Assembly (NCBI RefSeq): GCF_024298825.1
Contig: NZ_CP101153.1
Coordinates: forward strand, 3,782,001-3,846,000
Origin: Haloglomus salinum
Lineage (GTDB): Archaea; Halobacteriota; Halobacteria; Halobacteriales; Haloarculaceae
Reading direction: 5' to 3'
Length of the DNA: 64,000 nucleotides
Positions 24,710 to 33,192 of the stretch are shown here, piece by piece. A model generated the notes under the pieces. The model searched no databases. It had not been told where the DNA came from and saw only the letters and a list, made by a program, of their open reading frames with translations. Position 1 is the stretch's first letter, and each line of letters starts with the position of its first letter. The position numbers and the translations under genes are program-made.

Positions 24710-25513
24710 TTAACTGTTCCGCCCCCCGGAACAACCCGGCGTGTCCGCGGCGAACCGCGCCAGTGGCTGCCCTCCCGATTTCGTCCGCATGAACCAGTCG
24801 GCCGCCCATTCACGGAGCGACGGGTCGGTCGAGTGGAGGCAGGCCCGCAGGTCGCCACGCGTCCCGTACGCTTTCAGGAACACCTCGTCGTCGACAAGGG
24901 CCAGGCCGCCCTCGATACACTCCGGCACGACGTGAATCGTCACGCTGTCGCGTTCCAGGGCCACTTCCATCACCGCCGGGTACGAGTCCAGGACGTGCCG
25001 GGCGTACGACTCGTCGTAGACGAGTTCGACCTCGGTGCCGGCCTCCACGGTCGGCTCGAAGGCCTCCACCATCCGCTGGGTGAGTACCGGCGTGAAGCCA
25101 CGGAGGTCGTCAGCGTCGTCGGGAAGCCGGTCGTAGAAGAACGATTCCGGCGCCTGTGGCTCGGTCGGTGTCGCCACGCACACCTCGCCGTCGACGGGGA
25201 ACGGCAACTCGTCGGCCCGCGGGAACGCCGTGAGGAACTCGCTGAACCGGTCGCCGACCGTGACCGCCGCGGCGAGGTCCTCGTACCGTTCGTGTACGTG
25301 TCGGCCCGCCGCAGTCAGTGCGTAGTGGTCGTCGTCCTTGCGGACCCAGCCACGCTCTTCGAAACCGGTCAGGGCGCGGTGAATCGCGGTGCGGGAGGCG
25401 TCGGTCTGCTCGCGGAGTTCGCACGGTCGGCACGACATCTCACCGAGACGCCTGAGGACGGCGACCCGCCCATCTGACCCGGTAAGGAACGCGATTCCCT
25501 CGCGAGCATCCAT
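24710..25513 (-). CDS. Winged-helix regulator with FilR1-like C-terminal domain
   Basis: The protein has 267 residues. Residues 1-80 form an ArsR/MarR-like winged helix (VAVLRRLGEMSCRPCELREQ, ASRTAIHRALTGFEERGWV). The C-terminal part, with VTIHVVPECIEGGLALVDDE and VFLKAYGTRGDLRACLHS followed by REWAADWFMRTK, fits the FilR1/methanogenesis-regulator domain found in many haloarchaeal regulators. The signal is unknown. The start fits a TATA-like GTTTTACC 27 bases upstream. It may act on the convergent aldo/keto reductase-LarA-like pair, but that is only inferred from position. Confidence 0.86.
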   Translation of the reverse strand: MDAREGIAFLTGSDGRVAVLRRLGEMSCRPCELREQTDASRTAIHRALTGFEERGWVRKDDDHYALTAAGRHVHERYEDLAAAVTVGDRFSEFLTAFPRADELPFPVDGEVCVATPTEPQAPESFFYDRLPDDADDLRGFTPVLTQRMVEAFEPTVEAGTEVELVYDESYARHVLDSYPAVMEVALERDSVTIHVVPECIEGGLALVDDEVFLKAYGTRGDLRACLHSTDPSLREWAADWFMRTKSGGQPLARFAADTPGCSGGRNS

Positions 25514-25638
25514 GTGCTACGAACCCACTGACAGGGGTAAAACGGTTCGGGGTACTCGTCACCCATCAGGACTGCTCGGCAGCGACCGACCGCCGCGAGA
25601 CCTGGCTGCAGCAGGGCGAAGCCGGGTACGCCCCGGCC

Positions 25639-28500
25639 CTAATCGTCGCTCTCGACGACCGCTCCGTCACCCTCGGTCTCGGACTCGTCGATAGCGTCCA
25701 GCACCCGCCGGTGGAACTCCTGGAGAACCGCCGACTCGTCCTCGGCAAGCACCACGTCGCTGGCCATCAGCGTGGCCAGTCCGAACGCCCGCGGTGTCGG
25801 CGTCTCGACCGTGTGGTGGACCACATCGACCGCGCCGTGCTGGATGTCCCCGAGGACATCCTCGATACCCGCCAGATTGAGTTTGTCTTCGAGGATCTCG
25901 CGATAGGTCTCCTCGATTACAGCGAAATCCTCGAGATTCTGGGCGAAGGACAGCAGCATCTCACTCGAGACCTGCTGCTGTGCGGCCGACTTCTCGTACC
26001 CCTTGTACCGCTTGAGTATCATCAGCGACCGGGTGGCGTTGATGCGGAAGTAGCGCTTGAGCAGGTCCGTCCCGTCGAGCGCGGCACGGAGGTCAGCCCG
26101 GGCCTCCTCCGGGGCGATGGACTCGAGCACGCCCGTCACGTCCACCTTCCGGTTGAGCGGCATCGACAGCGTGAAGCCGTTGTCCGCCACCGCGACCTGC
26201 ACGTTGGCGTTGGCCGCCTGCGCACAGCGGTAGGCCAGCAGCCGCGAGAAGCCGTCGTTGAATCGACGGCCGTAGTTCGAGTGGACGTAGTAGTGGCGCT
26301 CGTACTCGTCGTGGTCGAGCTCCTCCTCGACGACGAGCCGGTCGTCGGTCGCGACGCTCTCGATGCCCGCGTACCGTACCTGCTCATCGAACATCCGTGT
26401 CACCGCACGCACCGAGTGTTCGTCGAGGGGGAACTCCCGAAGCCAGTTGCGGACCGCGGCCGGGCCGCCGTCGGCCAGGCGCTCCAGCAGGTCGCGCTGG
26501 AACCCCAGAATCTCCCGCCCGAGGTCGTACGAGAGCGGCAGGCGCTCGGAGAACCAGGAGGGGACCGTCGGCCGCGCGCCCGTCGGGTCGACGTACACCT
26601 TCGACCCGCGCCGGTAGGCGTACTCGTAGTTCGACCCGCCGAGGACGAACACGTCGCCGGATTCGAGGGTGTCGAGGTACGACTCGTCCAGCTGCCCGAC
26701 CCACTCGTCGCCACCGCGGACGAACACGTCGCAGGTAAAGGAGTCCGGGATGGTCCCGATGTTGGTCATGTAGATGACCCGTGCCATCCGGCCCCGCTTG
26801 CCCACGAGTGGCGTGCCCGGCGCGTACGCCTCGTAGTGGTGCTCGCCGCCGGGCGCATCGTTCGTGTCGCGCCACACCTTCGCGTAGACGTTCTTCGCCT
26901 CCAGGCCCTCGTAATCCGCCGTGAGATACCGGAACAGCTGCTCGAACGCGGCGTCCGAGAGGTTCCGATACGGGTACGCGCTCGTGAGAATCTCGCGCAC
27001 CTCGGCCTCCGGGCGTGGCCCGTTGATGGCCATCCCGTACACCTGCTGGGCGGCCACGTCCTGGGCGTCCTCCGGGACGAACACCCTGTCGACGAACCCC
27101 TCCTCGGCCTTCTTGAGCATCACCGCACACTCGACGAGTTCGTCGCGGTCCAGCGCCACGACGCGGCCGGTGACGGTCTCGCCGAGCTGGTGCCCCGCGC
27201 GGCCGACGCGCTGGAGCAGCGACGCGACCGATTTGGGCGAGCCGACCTGCACCACGAGGTCGATGTGGGGCATGTCGATGCCGAGTTCCAGCGAGGTGCT
27301 CGTGGTGACCACGTCCACGTCGCCGGACTTGAGCAGCCCCTCGACACGCTCGCGCTCGTCCTTCGAGAGCGAGCCGTGGTGGCAGCCCGAGTTGCTCTCG
27401 TCGTAACCGTCGTAGTTCTCGCGCAGGTTGTGGAGCACGCGCTCGGCGCCCGACCGCGTGTTCGTGAACACGAGCGTGTTGGTCGCTCCCTGTATCCACT
27501 CGTGGAGCTGGTCGTAGAACCGGTCGTTGACGACCGACGGGTGTGTGTCGATGAGGTCGTCGGTGGGACAGTGGAGTTCGATGTCGAAGTCGCGGACGAA
27601 CCGCGCGTCGACGAGTTCGTAGTCGCGGAACTCGGGCGCACGGCCGGCGCCCTCGTCCTCGCCCGCGGTCCCGTCCTCGTCGGTACCCCCGTCCGCGTCC
27701 GGGTCGCCGGGCGTCTCACAGCCCACCAGGAACTCAGCCATCTTCGACAGCGGCTCGACAGTCGCCGAACAGCCGATGCGGGTCGGTGACTCCTCGGCCA
27801 TCGCCTCCAGTCGCTCCAGCGAGACGGCCATGTGGGTGCCGCGCTTGTTGTCGGCCAGCGAGTGGATCTCGTCGACGATGACGTACTCGACGGTCTCCAG
27901 CTTCCGCTTGAACTTCGGCGAGTTCAGCAGGATGGCCAGCGTCTCCGGCGTCGTGTTCAGGATGTGGGGTGTCGTCTCCAGCATCTTCTGCCGGTCGCTG
28001 TCGGAGGTGTCGCCGTGGCGGATGGCGTGCCGGAGGTCCACGTCGGCGTGACCGTTCGCGTCGAGCTTGTCGGTGATGGCGTCGATGGGTTCGGCGAGGT
28101 TCCGGTGGATGTCGTTCGCGAGCGACTTCAGCGGCGAGAGGTAGAGGCAGTAGACGGAGTTGTCGAGGTCGTCGGTCTTCGCGCGGCCGAAGAGGTCGTT
28201 GTAGATGGCCGCGAAGCTGGCCATCGTCTTCCCGCTTCCCGTCGGCGCACAGACCAGCGTGTTCTCCCCCTCGTCGACGAGTGGAATGGCCTCCTTCTGC
28301 GGCGGCGTGAAGAACCCGCCGTTGCCCGGGACGTACTCGCCGAAGGTCTCGGCCCACCACTCCCGGACCTCCGGCTCCAGCCGGGCCAGCACGTCGGCGT
28401 CGTCGATGTCGACGGTCGTCGGGTCGAACGGGAGGTCGTCGTGACACGCGCCCAGCAGCTCGCGACCCTCGCCCGACAGGTCGTCGCCGTGGCTCCCCAT
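25639..28500 (-). CDS. lhr: Lhr-type ATP-dependent DEAD/H-box helicase
   Basis: This 953-residue superfamily 2 helicase carries Walker A APTGSGKT at 85-92, VDEIHSL (motif II), GCSATVEPL (motif III), TNTRSGAE, SLELGIDMPHIDLVVQ and QRVGRAGHQ (motif VI). A winged-helix and Lhr-core region follow, up to about residue 930. Lhr-core proteins unwind branched DNA and RNA:DNA hybrids in repair. The length matches archaeal Lhr-core rather than bacterial full-length Lhr. A possible promoter TTAACA lies close upstream. The gene is divergent from a membrane-protein gene. Confidence 0.93.
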   Translation of the reverse strand: MGSHGDDLSGEGRELLGACHDDLPFDPTTVDIDDADVLARLEPEVREWWAETFGEYVPGNGGFFTPPQKEAIPLVDEGENTLVCAPTGSGKTMASFAAIYNDLFGRAKTDDLDNSVYCLYLSPLKSLANDIHRNLAEPIDAITDKLDANGHADVDLRHAIRHGDTSDSDRQKMLETTPHILNTTPETLAILLNSPKFKRKLETVEYVIVDEIHSLADNKRGTHMAVSLERLEAMAEESPTRIGCSATVEPLSKMAEFLVGCETPGDPDADGGTDEDGTAGEDEGAGRAPEFRDYELVDARFVRDFDIELHCPTDDLIDTHPSVVNDRFYDQLHEWIQGATNTLVFTNTRSGAERVLHNLRENYDGYDESNSGCHHGSLSKDERERVEGLLKSGDVDVVTTSTSLELGIDMPHIDLVVQVGSPKSVASLLQRVGRAGHQLGETVTGRVVALDRDELVECAVMLKKAEEGFVDRVFVPEDAQDVAAQQVYGMAINGPRPEAEVREILTSAYPYRNLSDAAFEQLFRYLTADYEGLEAKNVYAKVWRDTNDAPGGEHHYEAYAPGTPLVGKRGRMARVIYMTNIGTIPDSFTCDVFVRGGDEWVGQLDESYLDTLESGDVFVLGGSNYEYAYRRGSKVYVDPTGARPTVPSWFSERLPLSYDLGREILGFQRDLLERLADGGPAAVRNWLREFPLDEHSVRAVTRMFDEQVRYAGIESVATDDRLVVEEELDHDEYERHYYVHSNYGRRFNDGFSRLLAYRCAQAANANVQVAVADNGFTLSMPLNRKVDVTGVLESIAPEEARADLRAALDGTDLLKRYFRINATRSLMILKRYKGYEKSAAQQQVSSEMLLSFAQNLEDFAVIEETYREILEDKLNLAGIEDVLGDIQHGAVDVVHHTVETPTPRAFGLATLMASDVVLAEDESAVLQEFHRRVLDAIDESETEGDGAVVESDD

Positions 28501-28636
28501 CCGTGACTCGACGGAGGGCCGGCAGGATGTTAAGGGGTCGCCTCCCGCGGTGGAACTGGTCCCGTCGAGGTGATGCGCTGCCGATGACGCGGGCGTTCGG
28601 GGCCGGATTCAAGAGGCTTCGCCGTGGCTACCCGCC

Positions 28637-29848
28637 ATGACCCACGCCGAACGTGCCTCGCGGTGGGCACGCCGGTTCGTCCTGGCGGGTGCCGCGTGGC
28701 TCGCCGTCTGGCAGGTTGCCGAGCTGGCCGGTACCACCCGGCGAGCGGCCGTCACGCTCGGGCTGCTCGGGTTCGTCCTGCACACCGTCTTCGGGAAGGC
28801 GTACGCGCTGGTGCCGCCCTACTTCGACCGCGACCTCGCGACGACGCGGCTCATGCCGGTCCACCTCGTCTGCTCGGTGGCGGGGACCCTGTTACTGGCC
28901 GGCGCGGCGTCCGGAGTGGGCCGGGCGGTCCTCCCGACACCCGCCGTCGAGCTGCTGGCGCTCGCGGGCGCCGCGCTCTGGACGGTCGGCGTGGCCGTCT
29001 TCCTCGGGACGCTGGGCTGGACCGTCCGGGGCAACCTCCTCGGCGGCGAGACGGGCACCGGCGAGGTGAACGCGGAGCGCCGACCCGTCGACCGGGCCGC
29101 GAACCTCGCGGTGCCGGTCGCGGTGGGCTACCTCGCACTGGGCTCGTACGCGCTGCTGGCGGCCCATGCGCCGCTCCCGACGCTGCTGGACGGCTACGCG
29201 CCCCGTGCGTCGCACCTGCTCGGGGCCGGGTTCGCCACCCTCACGCTGTTCGCCGTCGGCTTCCGGCTCCTCCCGCGCTTCCTCGTGGCCCACCCGCCGC
29301 GGGTACTCGTCACGGTCGTCCTCCCGGCCGGGGCCATCGGACCGGCACTGCTCGCCGTCGGCCTCCCCGCCGGGCCGGTGTTCCGCCTCGGCGCGGCGGC
29401 CGAGGCGATTGCCGTCATCGGGTTCGCGACGGCGCTCGGCGTGACCTTCGCGCGCTCGGACCGGCACCGCGTCGGCCTCGATGCCGTCCTCGTGGCGGTG
29501 GCGCTGGGGTCGCTCGCTGCGTTCCTCGGGCTCACGTTCGCGGTCGAGCCCCCGACGGCCGAACTCGTGACGGCTCACCGCCGCCTGAACCTGCTCGGCT
29601 TCCTCGGGCTCGCCATCGTCGGCGCGAGCTACCAGTTCTACCCGCCGACCGTCGGGAGTTTCAGGGGCGCCAGTGACCGGACGGCGCTGGCCGTCATCGG
29701 CCTCGTCGCGGGTGGCCTGCTGGTCGAGGTCGCTGGCCTGCTCGGTGGGGCGACGTACCTCGTCACGGGTGGCCGTCTCGCCGCCACGCTCGGGGCCACT
29801 GTCCACCTCGGGTTGCTGGTCGCCCTGTTCCGCGAACGGTTCGGCTGA
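28637..29848 (+). CDS. Polytopic membrane protein with conserved-looking histidines
   Basis: This 403-residue protein has about 11-12 hydrophobic segments. Histidines sit inside or at the ends of segments: GFVLHTVFGKAYALVPPYF, RLMPVHLVCS, RASHLLGAGF, ELVTAHRRLNLLGF and ATVHLGLL. The order is reminiscent of haem-binding proteins such as NnrS or subunit I of haem-copper oxidases, but the match is weak and I do not assign the family. The start fits GATTCAAGAG 27 bases upstream. It has no operon partner. Confidence 0.75.
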   Translation: MTHAERASRWARRFVLAGAAWLAVWQVAELAGTTRRAAVTLGLLGFVLHTVFGKAYALVPPYFDRDLATTRLMPVHLVCSVAGTLLLAGAASGVGRAVLPTPAVELLALAGAALWTVGVAVFLGTLGWTVRGNLLGGETGTGEVNAERRPVDRAANLAVPVAVGYLALGSYALLAAHAPLPTLLDGYAPRASHLLGAGFATLTLFAVGFRLLPRFLVAHPPRVLVTVVLPAGAIGPALLAVGLPAGPVFRLGAAAEAIAVIGFATALGVTFARSDRHRVGLDAVLVAVALGSLAAFLGLTFAVEPPTAELVTAHRRLNLLGFLGLAIVGASYQFYPPTVGSFRGASDRTALAVIGLVAGGLLVEVAGLLGGATYLVTGGRLAATLGATVHLGLLVALFRERFG

Positions 29849-29906
29849 GGGCCGTGTCGCCGCCCGCTCCGAAACCCACTAACCCCGCCCCCACCCAGCG
29901 ATGCCA

Positions 29907-30851
29907 ATGACCGACGGTATCGACGACCCCGGGGACGTCCTCGGCCGTTACGAGCCCCTCGTGGACGATGTCGAGGCGTTCCGCGCGGCGTGTGCCCGGC
30001 CGCTCCCGGCGGTCGTCAGAGTGAACGAGATCAAGGCCACGCCCGACGAGGTCCGGGCCGGCTTCGAGGAGGAGGGTATCGCCTACGAAACTGTCGACTG
30101 GCACGACGGGCTCCTCCGACTCCCGGACGGCGACCCCGGCCACTCGTGGGCGTACGTCCACGGCTGGGTGTACGGGCAGGAGGAGGTCTCGGCCGTGCCG
30201 GCACTCGTCCTCGACCCGGAGCCCGGCGAGCGGGTGTTCGACCCCTGCGCGGCGCCCGGGAGCAAGACCACGCAGCTGTCGGCGCTGATGGAGGATACGG
30301 GCCTGCTGGTCGCCAACGACTCGAACCTCGGGCGGCTCTCGGCGCTGCGCTCGAACGCCGAGCGCTGCGGCGTCTCGAACGTCGCCGTCACGAACGCCGA
30401 CGCCCGGAACTTCTCGCTGAAACCGTTCTCCGAGGGCGACGAGGACGACCCCTTCGACCGCGCCCTCGTCGACGTGCCCTGCTCCTGTGAGGGCACCATC
30501 CGGAAGAACCCGGACACGCTGGCCGGGTGGACCCTCGACCACGTCGAGGGCGTGGCCGGCGTCCAGAAGGGCATCCTCGAACGTGCCATCGAGATGACGG
30601 CCCCCGGCGGCACGGTGGTCTACTCCACCTGTACGTTCGCCCCCGAGGAGAACGAGGCCGTCCTCGACCACGCACTCCGGAACAGCGACTGTGAACTGGT
30701 CGAGGTCGACCTGCCGCTCGAATCGCGCCCCGGCGTCACCGAGTGGGAGGGTGAGGAGTACGACCCGGCCGTCGAACGCGCGCGCCGCATCTACCCGCAC
30801 CACAACGACACGGGCGGGTTCTTCTGTGCCAAACTGGAGGTGACGACATGA
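29907..30851 (+). CDS. NSUN-type RNA (cytosine-5) methyltransferase
   Basis: This 314-residue protein is of the RsmB/NOP2/Sun group. The SAM-binding signature DPCAAPGSKTTQL is near residues 111-123, NDSNLGRLSAL follows, and the two catalytic cysteines are in DVPCSCEGT and YSTCTFAPEENE. It methylates C5 of cytosine in tRNA or rRNA. The ATG at 29907 fits the TATA-like ACTAAC at 29878; the ATG at 29901 is also possible. It overlaps the next gene by 4 bases. The usual C-terminal PUA-like RNA-binding domain is missing and seems to be supplied by that gene. Confidence 0.92.
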   Translation: MTDGIDDPGDVLGRYEPLVDDVEAFRAACARPLPAVVRVNEIKATPDEVRAGFEEEGIAYETVDWHDGLLRLPDGDPGHSWAYVHGWVYGQEEVSAVPALVLDPEPGERVFDPCAAPGSKTTQLSALMEDTGLLVANDSNLGRLSALRSNAERCGVSNVAVTNADARNFSLKPFSEGDEDDPFDRALVDVPCSCEGTIRKNPDTLAGWTLDHVEGVAGVQKGILERAIEMTAPGGTVVYSTCTFAPEENEAVLDHALRNSDCELVEVDLPLESRPGVTEWEGEEYDPAVERARRIYPHHNDTGGFFCAKLEVTT

Positions 30852-31432
30852 GCGACGACGGCGCGGCTGGTGATGACGCGCCCGCGGAGAACCAGCCCCA
30901 CCAGTTCGAGCGCCTCCCCGCGACCGCTGCCGAGCGAGACGTGCCCGAGCGCGCCACGCGGGAGGGCGTCGTGGAGTTCTGGGCGGAGCGCTACGGCGTC
31001 GACCCGTCTGTCTGGGAGGGCTACACCTTCTGGGAGAAGGGTGCGGGCAAGGTCTGGGCGTTCGCGGACGACCTCCCCTCACCCGTCGAGGTGGAGGCGC
31101 TCGGGATGACGTTCCTCCGGACCGGCGGCGAGCACTGGAAGCCGACGACAGACGCCGTCCAGCGCTTCGGCCGCCACGCGACGGCCGACGACACGGTCAT
31201 CGACCTCTCCCGGGAGCAGGCGACCCGGTTCCTCGCCGGCGAGGACCAGGAACTCGACTGGGACGGGGACTGGGGCTACCTCGTCGTGCGCCACGAGTAC
31301 GGTGGCGGGTCCGTGACTGGAGCGGTGCCGGACCGGGCCGACGGCCCCCGCCCGGAACCGATCGGCGTGGGGCTGTTCCTGCACGGCGAGTTGCGCTCGC
31401 AGGTGCCGAAGGGACGACGGCGGGAGCTCTGA
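30848..31432 (+). CDS. PUA-like RNA-binding partner of the NSUN methyltransferase
   Basis: The protein has 194 residues. After an acidic N-terminus, residues 35-100 hold FWAERYGVDPSVWEGYTFWEKGAGKVWAF in separate parts. The end, WGYLVVRHEYGG...IGVGLFLHGELRSQVPKGRRREL, has the shape of the C-terminal PUA-like domain of bacterial RsmF-type enzymes, where a PKGLR-like ending is typical. ATG and TGA overlap with the methyltransferase gene (ATGA), so the two proteins are made together. I infer that the family's single chain is split here into two subunits. Confidence 0.8.
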   Translation: MSDDGAAGDDAPAENQPHQFERLPATAAERDVPERATREGVVEFWAERYGVDPSVWEGYTFWEKGAGKVWAFADDLPSPVEVEALGMTFLRTGGEHWKPTTDAVQRFGRHATADDTVIDLSREQATRFLAGEDQELDWDGDWGYLVVRHEYGGGSVTGAVPDRADGPRPEPIGVGLFLHGELRSQVPKGRRREL

Positions 31433-31801
31433 CCGGAGTTCGAAGACGGCTCGGCGACCCGGGTCGACTGTCGAGGGGCGCTACGAGCCAGAATCTCCCA
31501 TACCTTGACCCCATCCAGATGCATTATCCAGCATGTGTGATATATACCAGCCAATACTCTGAAACCAACCGCAATAACAAGGTGCCTAGTACGAACGTCA
31601 AATAATTTTCAATGCCGGGGGACGAACGGGAAGTCGTGACCGCTACTCGTACCTCCACCACCGCCGCACCCGGAACCGGACCACGGGAGCGACGACGGCC
31701 TCGAATCGTCACGCCCGACAGGTACTGTCGCTGCCCGCGCCCGCCGAGCGTCGCGGACTCCCCCGCAGGATGCCGGGCGGTCCCCGGGGGGGCGGACTGA
31801 G
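31433..31801. other. Intergenic stretch, AT-rich in the middle
   Basis: About 370 bp lie before the zinc-ribbon gene. Positions 31515-31612 are AT-rich (gatatatacc, aataattttc), unlike nearly all surrounding DNA. A short frame at 31612-31800 (62 codons, Arg/Pro/Thr-rich) ends one base before the zinc-ribbon ATG. It may be a leader ORF or chance, and I do not call it a gene. Confidence 0.5.
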
Positions 31802-32122
31802 ATGGCGAACCGGAACGTCGGCTCCGACGGGGCCGGGACCGGCCGTAACCGAGGTGGACCGGTTGCGGTCTGCTGGCGCTGTCGGGACGCGTCGGAGGAG
31901 TTCCGGGAGGTCGACCATCCCGACCCGGCTATCGACGGCCGGGTACAGGTCTGTGCGACGGGCTGCTGGCTCCCGGAATCGGCCACCTATCGCTGCCACG
32001 AGTGCGACGAGAACCTGCCCCGCGACCGCATCCGCCTCGTACGGGACCCGACACGGGCCGACCTCCGGCCGGAGTGTCTCGCGTGCAACCGGGGCGTGCT
32101 CCGCGGAACCGGGTCGGACTGA
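31802..32122 (+). CDS. Small multi-CxxC zinc-ribbon protein
   Basis: This 106-residue protein has a Gly-rich, low-complexity N-terminus. Eight cysteines follow, in VCWRCRD, VCATGCW, YRCHECDENL and ECLACNRG. The spacing suggests two zinc ribbons. I do not recognise the family. The opposite strand also holds open frames, but the ordered Cys pairs support this one. There is no clear promoter 27 bases upstream, and translation could follow from the upstream short frame. It is bounded on both sides by AT-rich DNA (31515-31612 and 32190-32262), which suggests a separately acquired small unit. Confidence 0.6.
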   Translation: MANRNVGSDGAGTGRNRGGPVAVCWRCRDASEEFREVDHPDPAIDGRVQVCATGCWLPESATYRCHECDENLPRDRIRLVRDPTRADLRPECLACNRGVLRGTGSD

Positions 32123-32262
32123 CACGGGACCTGGCGGCCCCGTGTGAGTCCCCGTAGACCAGCTCCCGCCCCATATCCCCTCAACCGATGTATTTTCAGC
32201 ACCTGTTCCCACGATTTAATAAATGACAGAACTATTCCCCACATATTCCGCGACGATATGAG

Positions 32263-33135
32263 CTATCTGTCGGTGGCCTGCTCTCCGTCCTCGACCGCCT
32301 CCAGCGTCTCGTGGACCGTGTCGCTCGCACGCGTGCTCAGCAGGAGGTACGCCGCCCCGGTCGCGGTGGCGTGGGTGACCCGTCGTGCGACCCAGCGGCG
32401 GACCCGGAACCGGGAACAGAGGCCGACGGCGTTGCGCCAGGCGCTGGACCGGCACTCGTCGATGGTGAAGATGGCGAGTCGCTCGTCGGCCCGGCCCATC
32501 GACTCGTCCACGTGTTCGAGACCCGGGGCGTACGCCTCGGCGAGGAGGTCCTGGATGTCGTCGACGATGGTCCGGAGGACGTCCGTCACGGCGCGGTGGT
32601 CCTCGAGTTTCGCGGTCCGGTCGGCCTCGATGCCCACGTCGGCGAGCGCGAACGCGAGGTCGTAGTTGATGTGAGCGTTCACACCCAGCAGTGCGTCCTG
32701 GATGACGAGTGAGTCGGGTGCGGCGGCGGAGTCGAAGGCGAGCTGCCACGGGTCGGCGACGGCCGCCAGGTCTCCACGCTCGTAGTCGTGGGCGGCCTGG
32801 CGATACCGGTTCGCGAACGCGACGAGGTAGTCGGCCACCCAGTCCGGGTCCTCGAACTCGTCGCGCTCGATGCGGGCCGCGACGGCTTCCGTCGTCCGAG
32901 CGTACACGGCGAGGAAGACCGCGCGGTCGTCCTCACGGGTCGCGAAGACGCGCTGTAGGTCGGTGAGGCGGCGCTCCGACTCCGCGACGGAGTCGTACGG
33001 CTCCGCCACCAGGTCCAGAACCTCCTGGTCCCCCGCTGACCCGCCGCTCGTCCCCGGGCGCCCCTCACGGACGCGCTTGCCCACGGCCGTGGCCTGTTTG
33101 CGCCACGCCCGACGCGGGCGAGTGTCCGGCTGCAT
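32263..33135 (-). CDS. DUF5995 family protein
   Basis: The protein has 290 residues. LLGVNAHINYDLAFAL near residues 154-169 is the hallmark I associate with DUF5995, a mostly alpha-helical family of unknown function. A basic N-terminus (RPRRAWRKQATAVGKRV) and Arg-rich C-terminal third flank it. There is no signal peptide or clear membrane segment. The start at 33135 is supported by a TATA-like GTTATGCC on the minus strand 27 bases upstream, and two further in-frame ATGs lie inside or near that box. It is monocistronic and follows bax1 on the same strand with a 57-bp gap. Confidence 0.8.
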   Translation of the reverse strand: MQPDTRPRRAWRKQATAVGKRVREGRPGTSGGSAGDQEVLDLVAEPYDSVAESERRLTDLQRVFATREDDRAVFLAVYARTTEAVAARIERDEFEDPDWVADYLVAFANRYRQAAHDYERGDLAAVADPWQLAFDSAAAPDSLVIQDALLGVNAHINYDLAFALADVGIEADRTAKLEDHRAVTDVLRTIVDDIQDLLAEAYAPGLEHVDESMGRADERLAIFTIDECRSSAWRNAVGLCSRFRVRRWVARRVTHATATGAAYLLLSTRASDTVHETLEAVEDGEQATDR

Positions 33136-33157
33136 GGCGGTGGGTACCACACCGGTG

Positions 33158-33165
33158 GGCATAAC
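33158..33165 (-). promoter_or_regulatory. TATA-like element of the DUF5995 gene
   Basis: The minus strand reads GTTATGCC, centred 27 bases before the ATG at 33135. The in-frame ATG at 33162 lies within it and is therefore unlikely to be used. Confidence 0.5.
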
Positions 33166-33192
33166 TCTCACCCGACATCCGGCACTGCCGGC

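Noticed and set aside
31612-31800. 62-codon frame before the zinc-ribbon gene
   Set aside because: Its composition is Arg/Pro/Thr-rich without motifs and the TATA placement is poor. It is kept only as a possible leader frame and is not called a gene.
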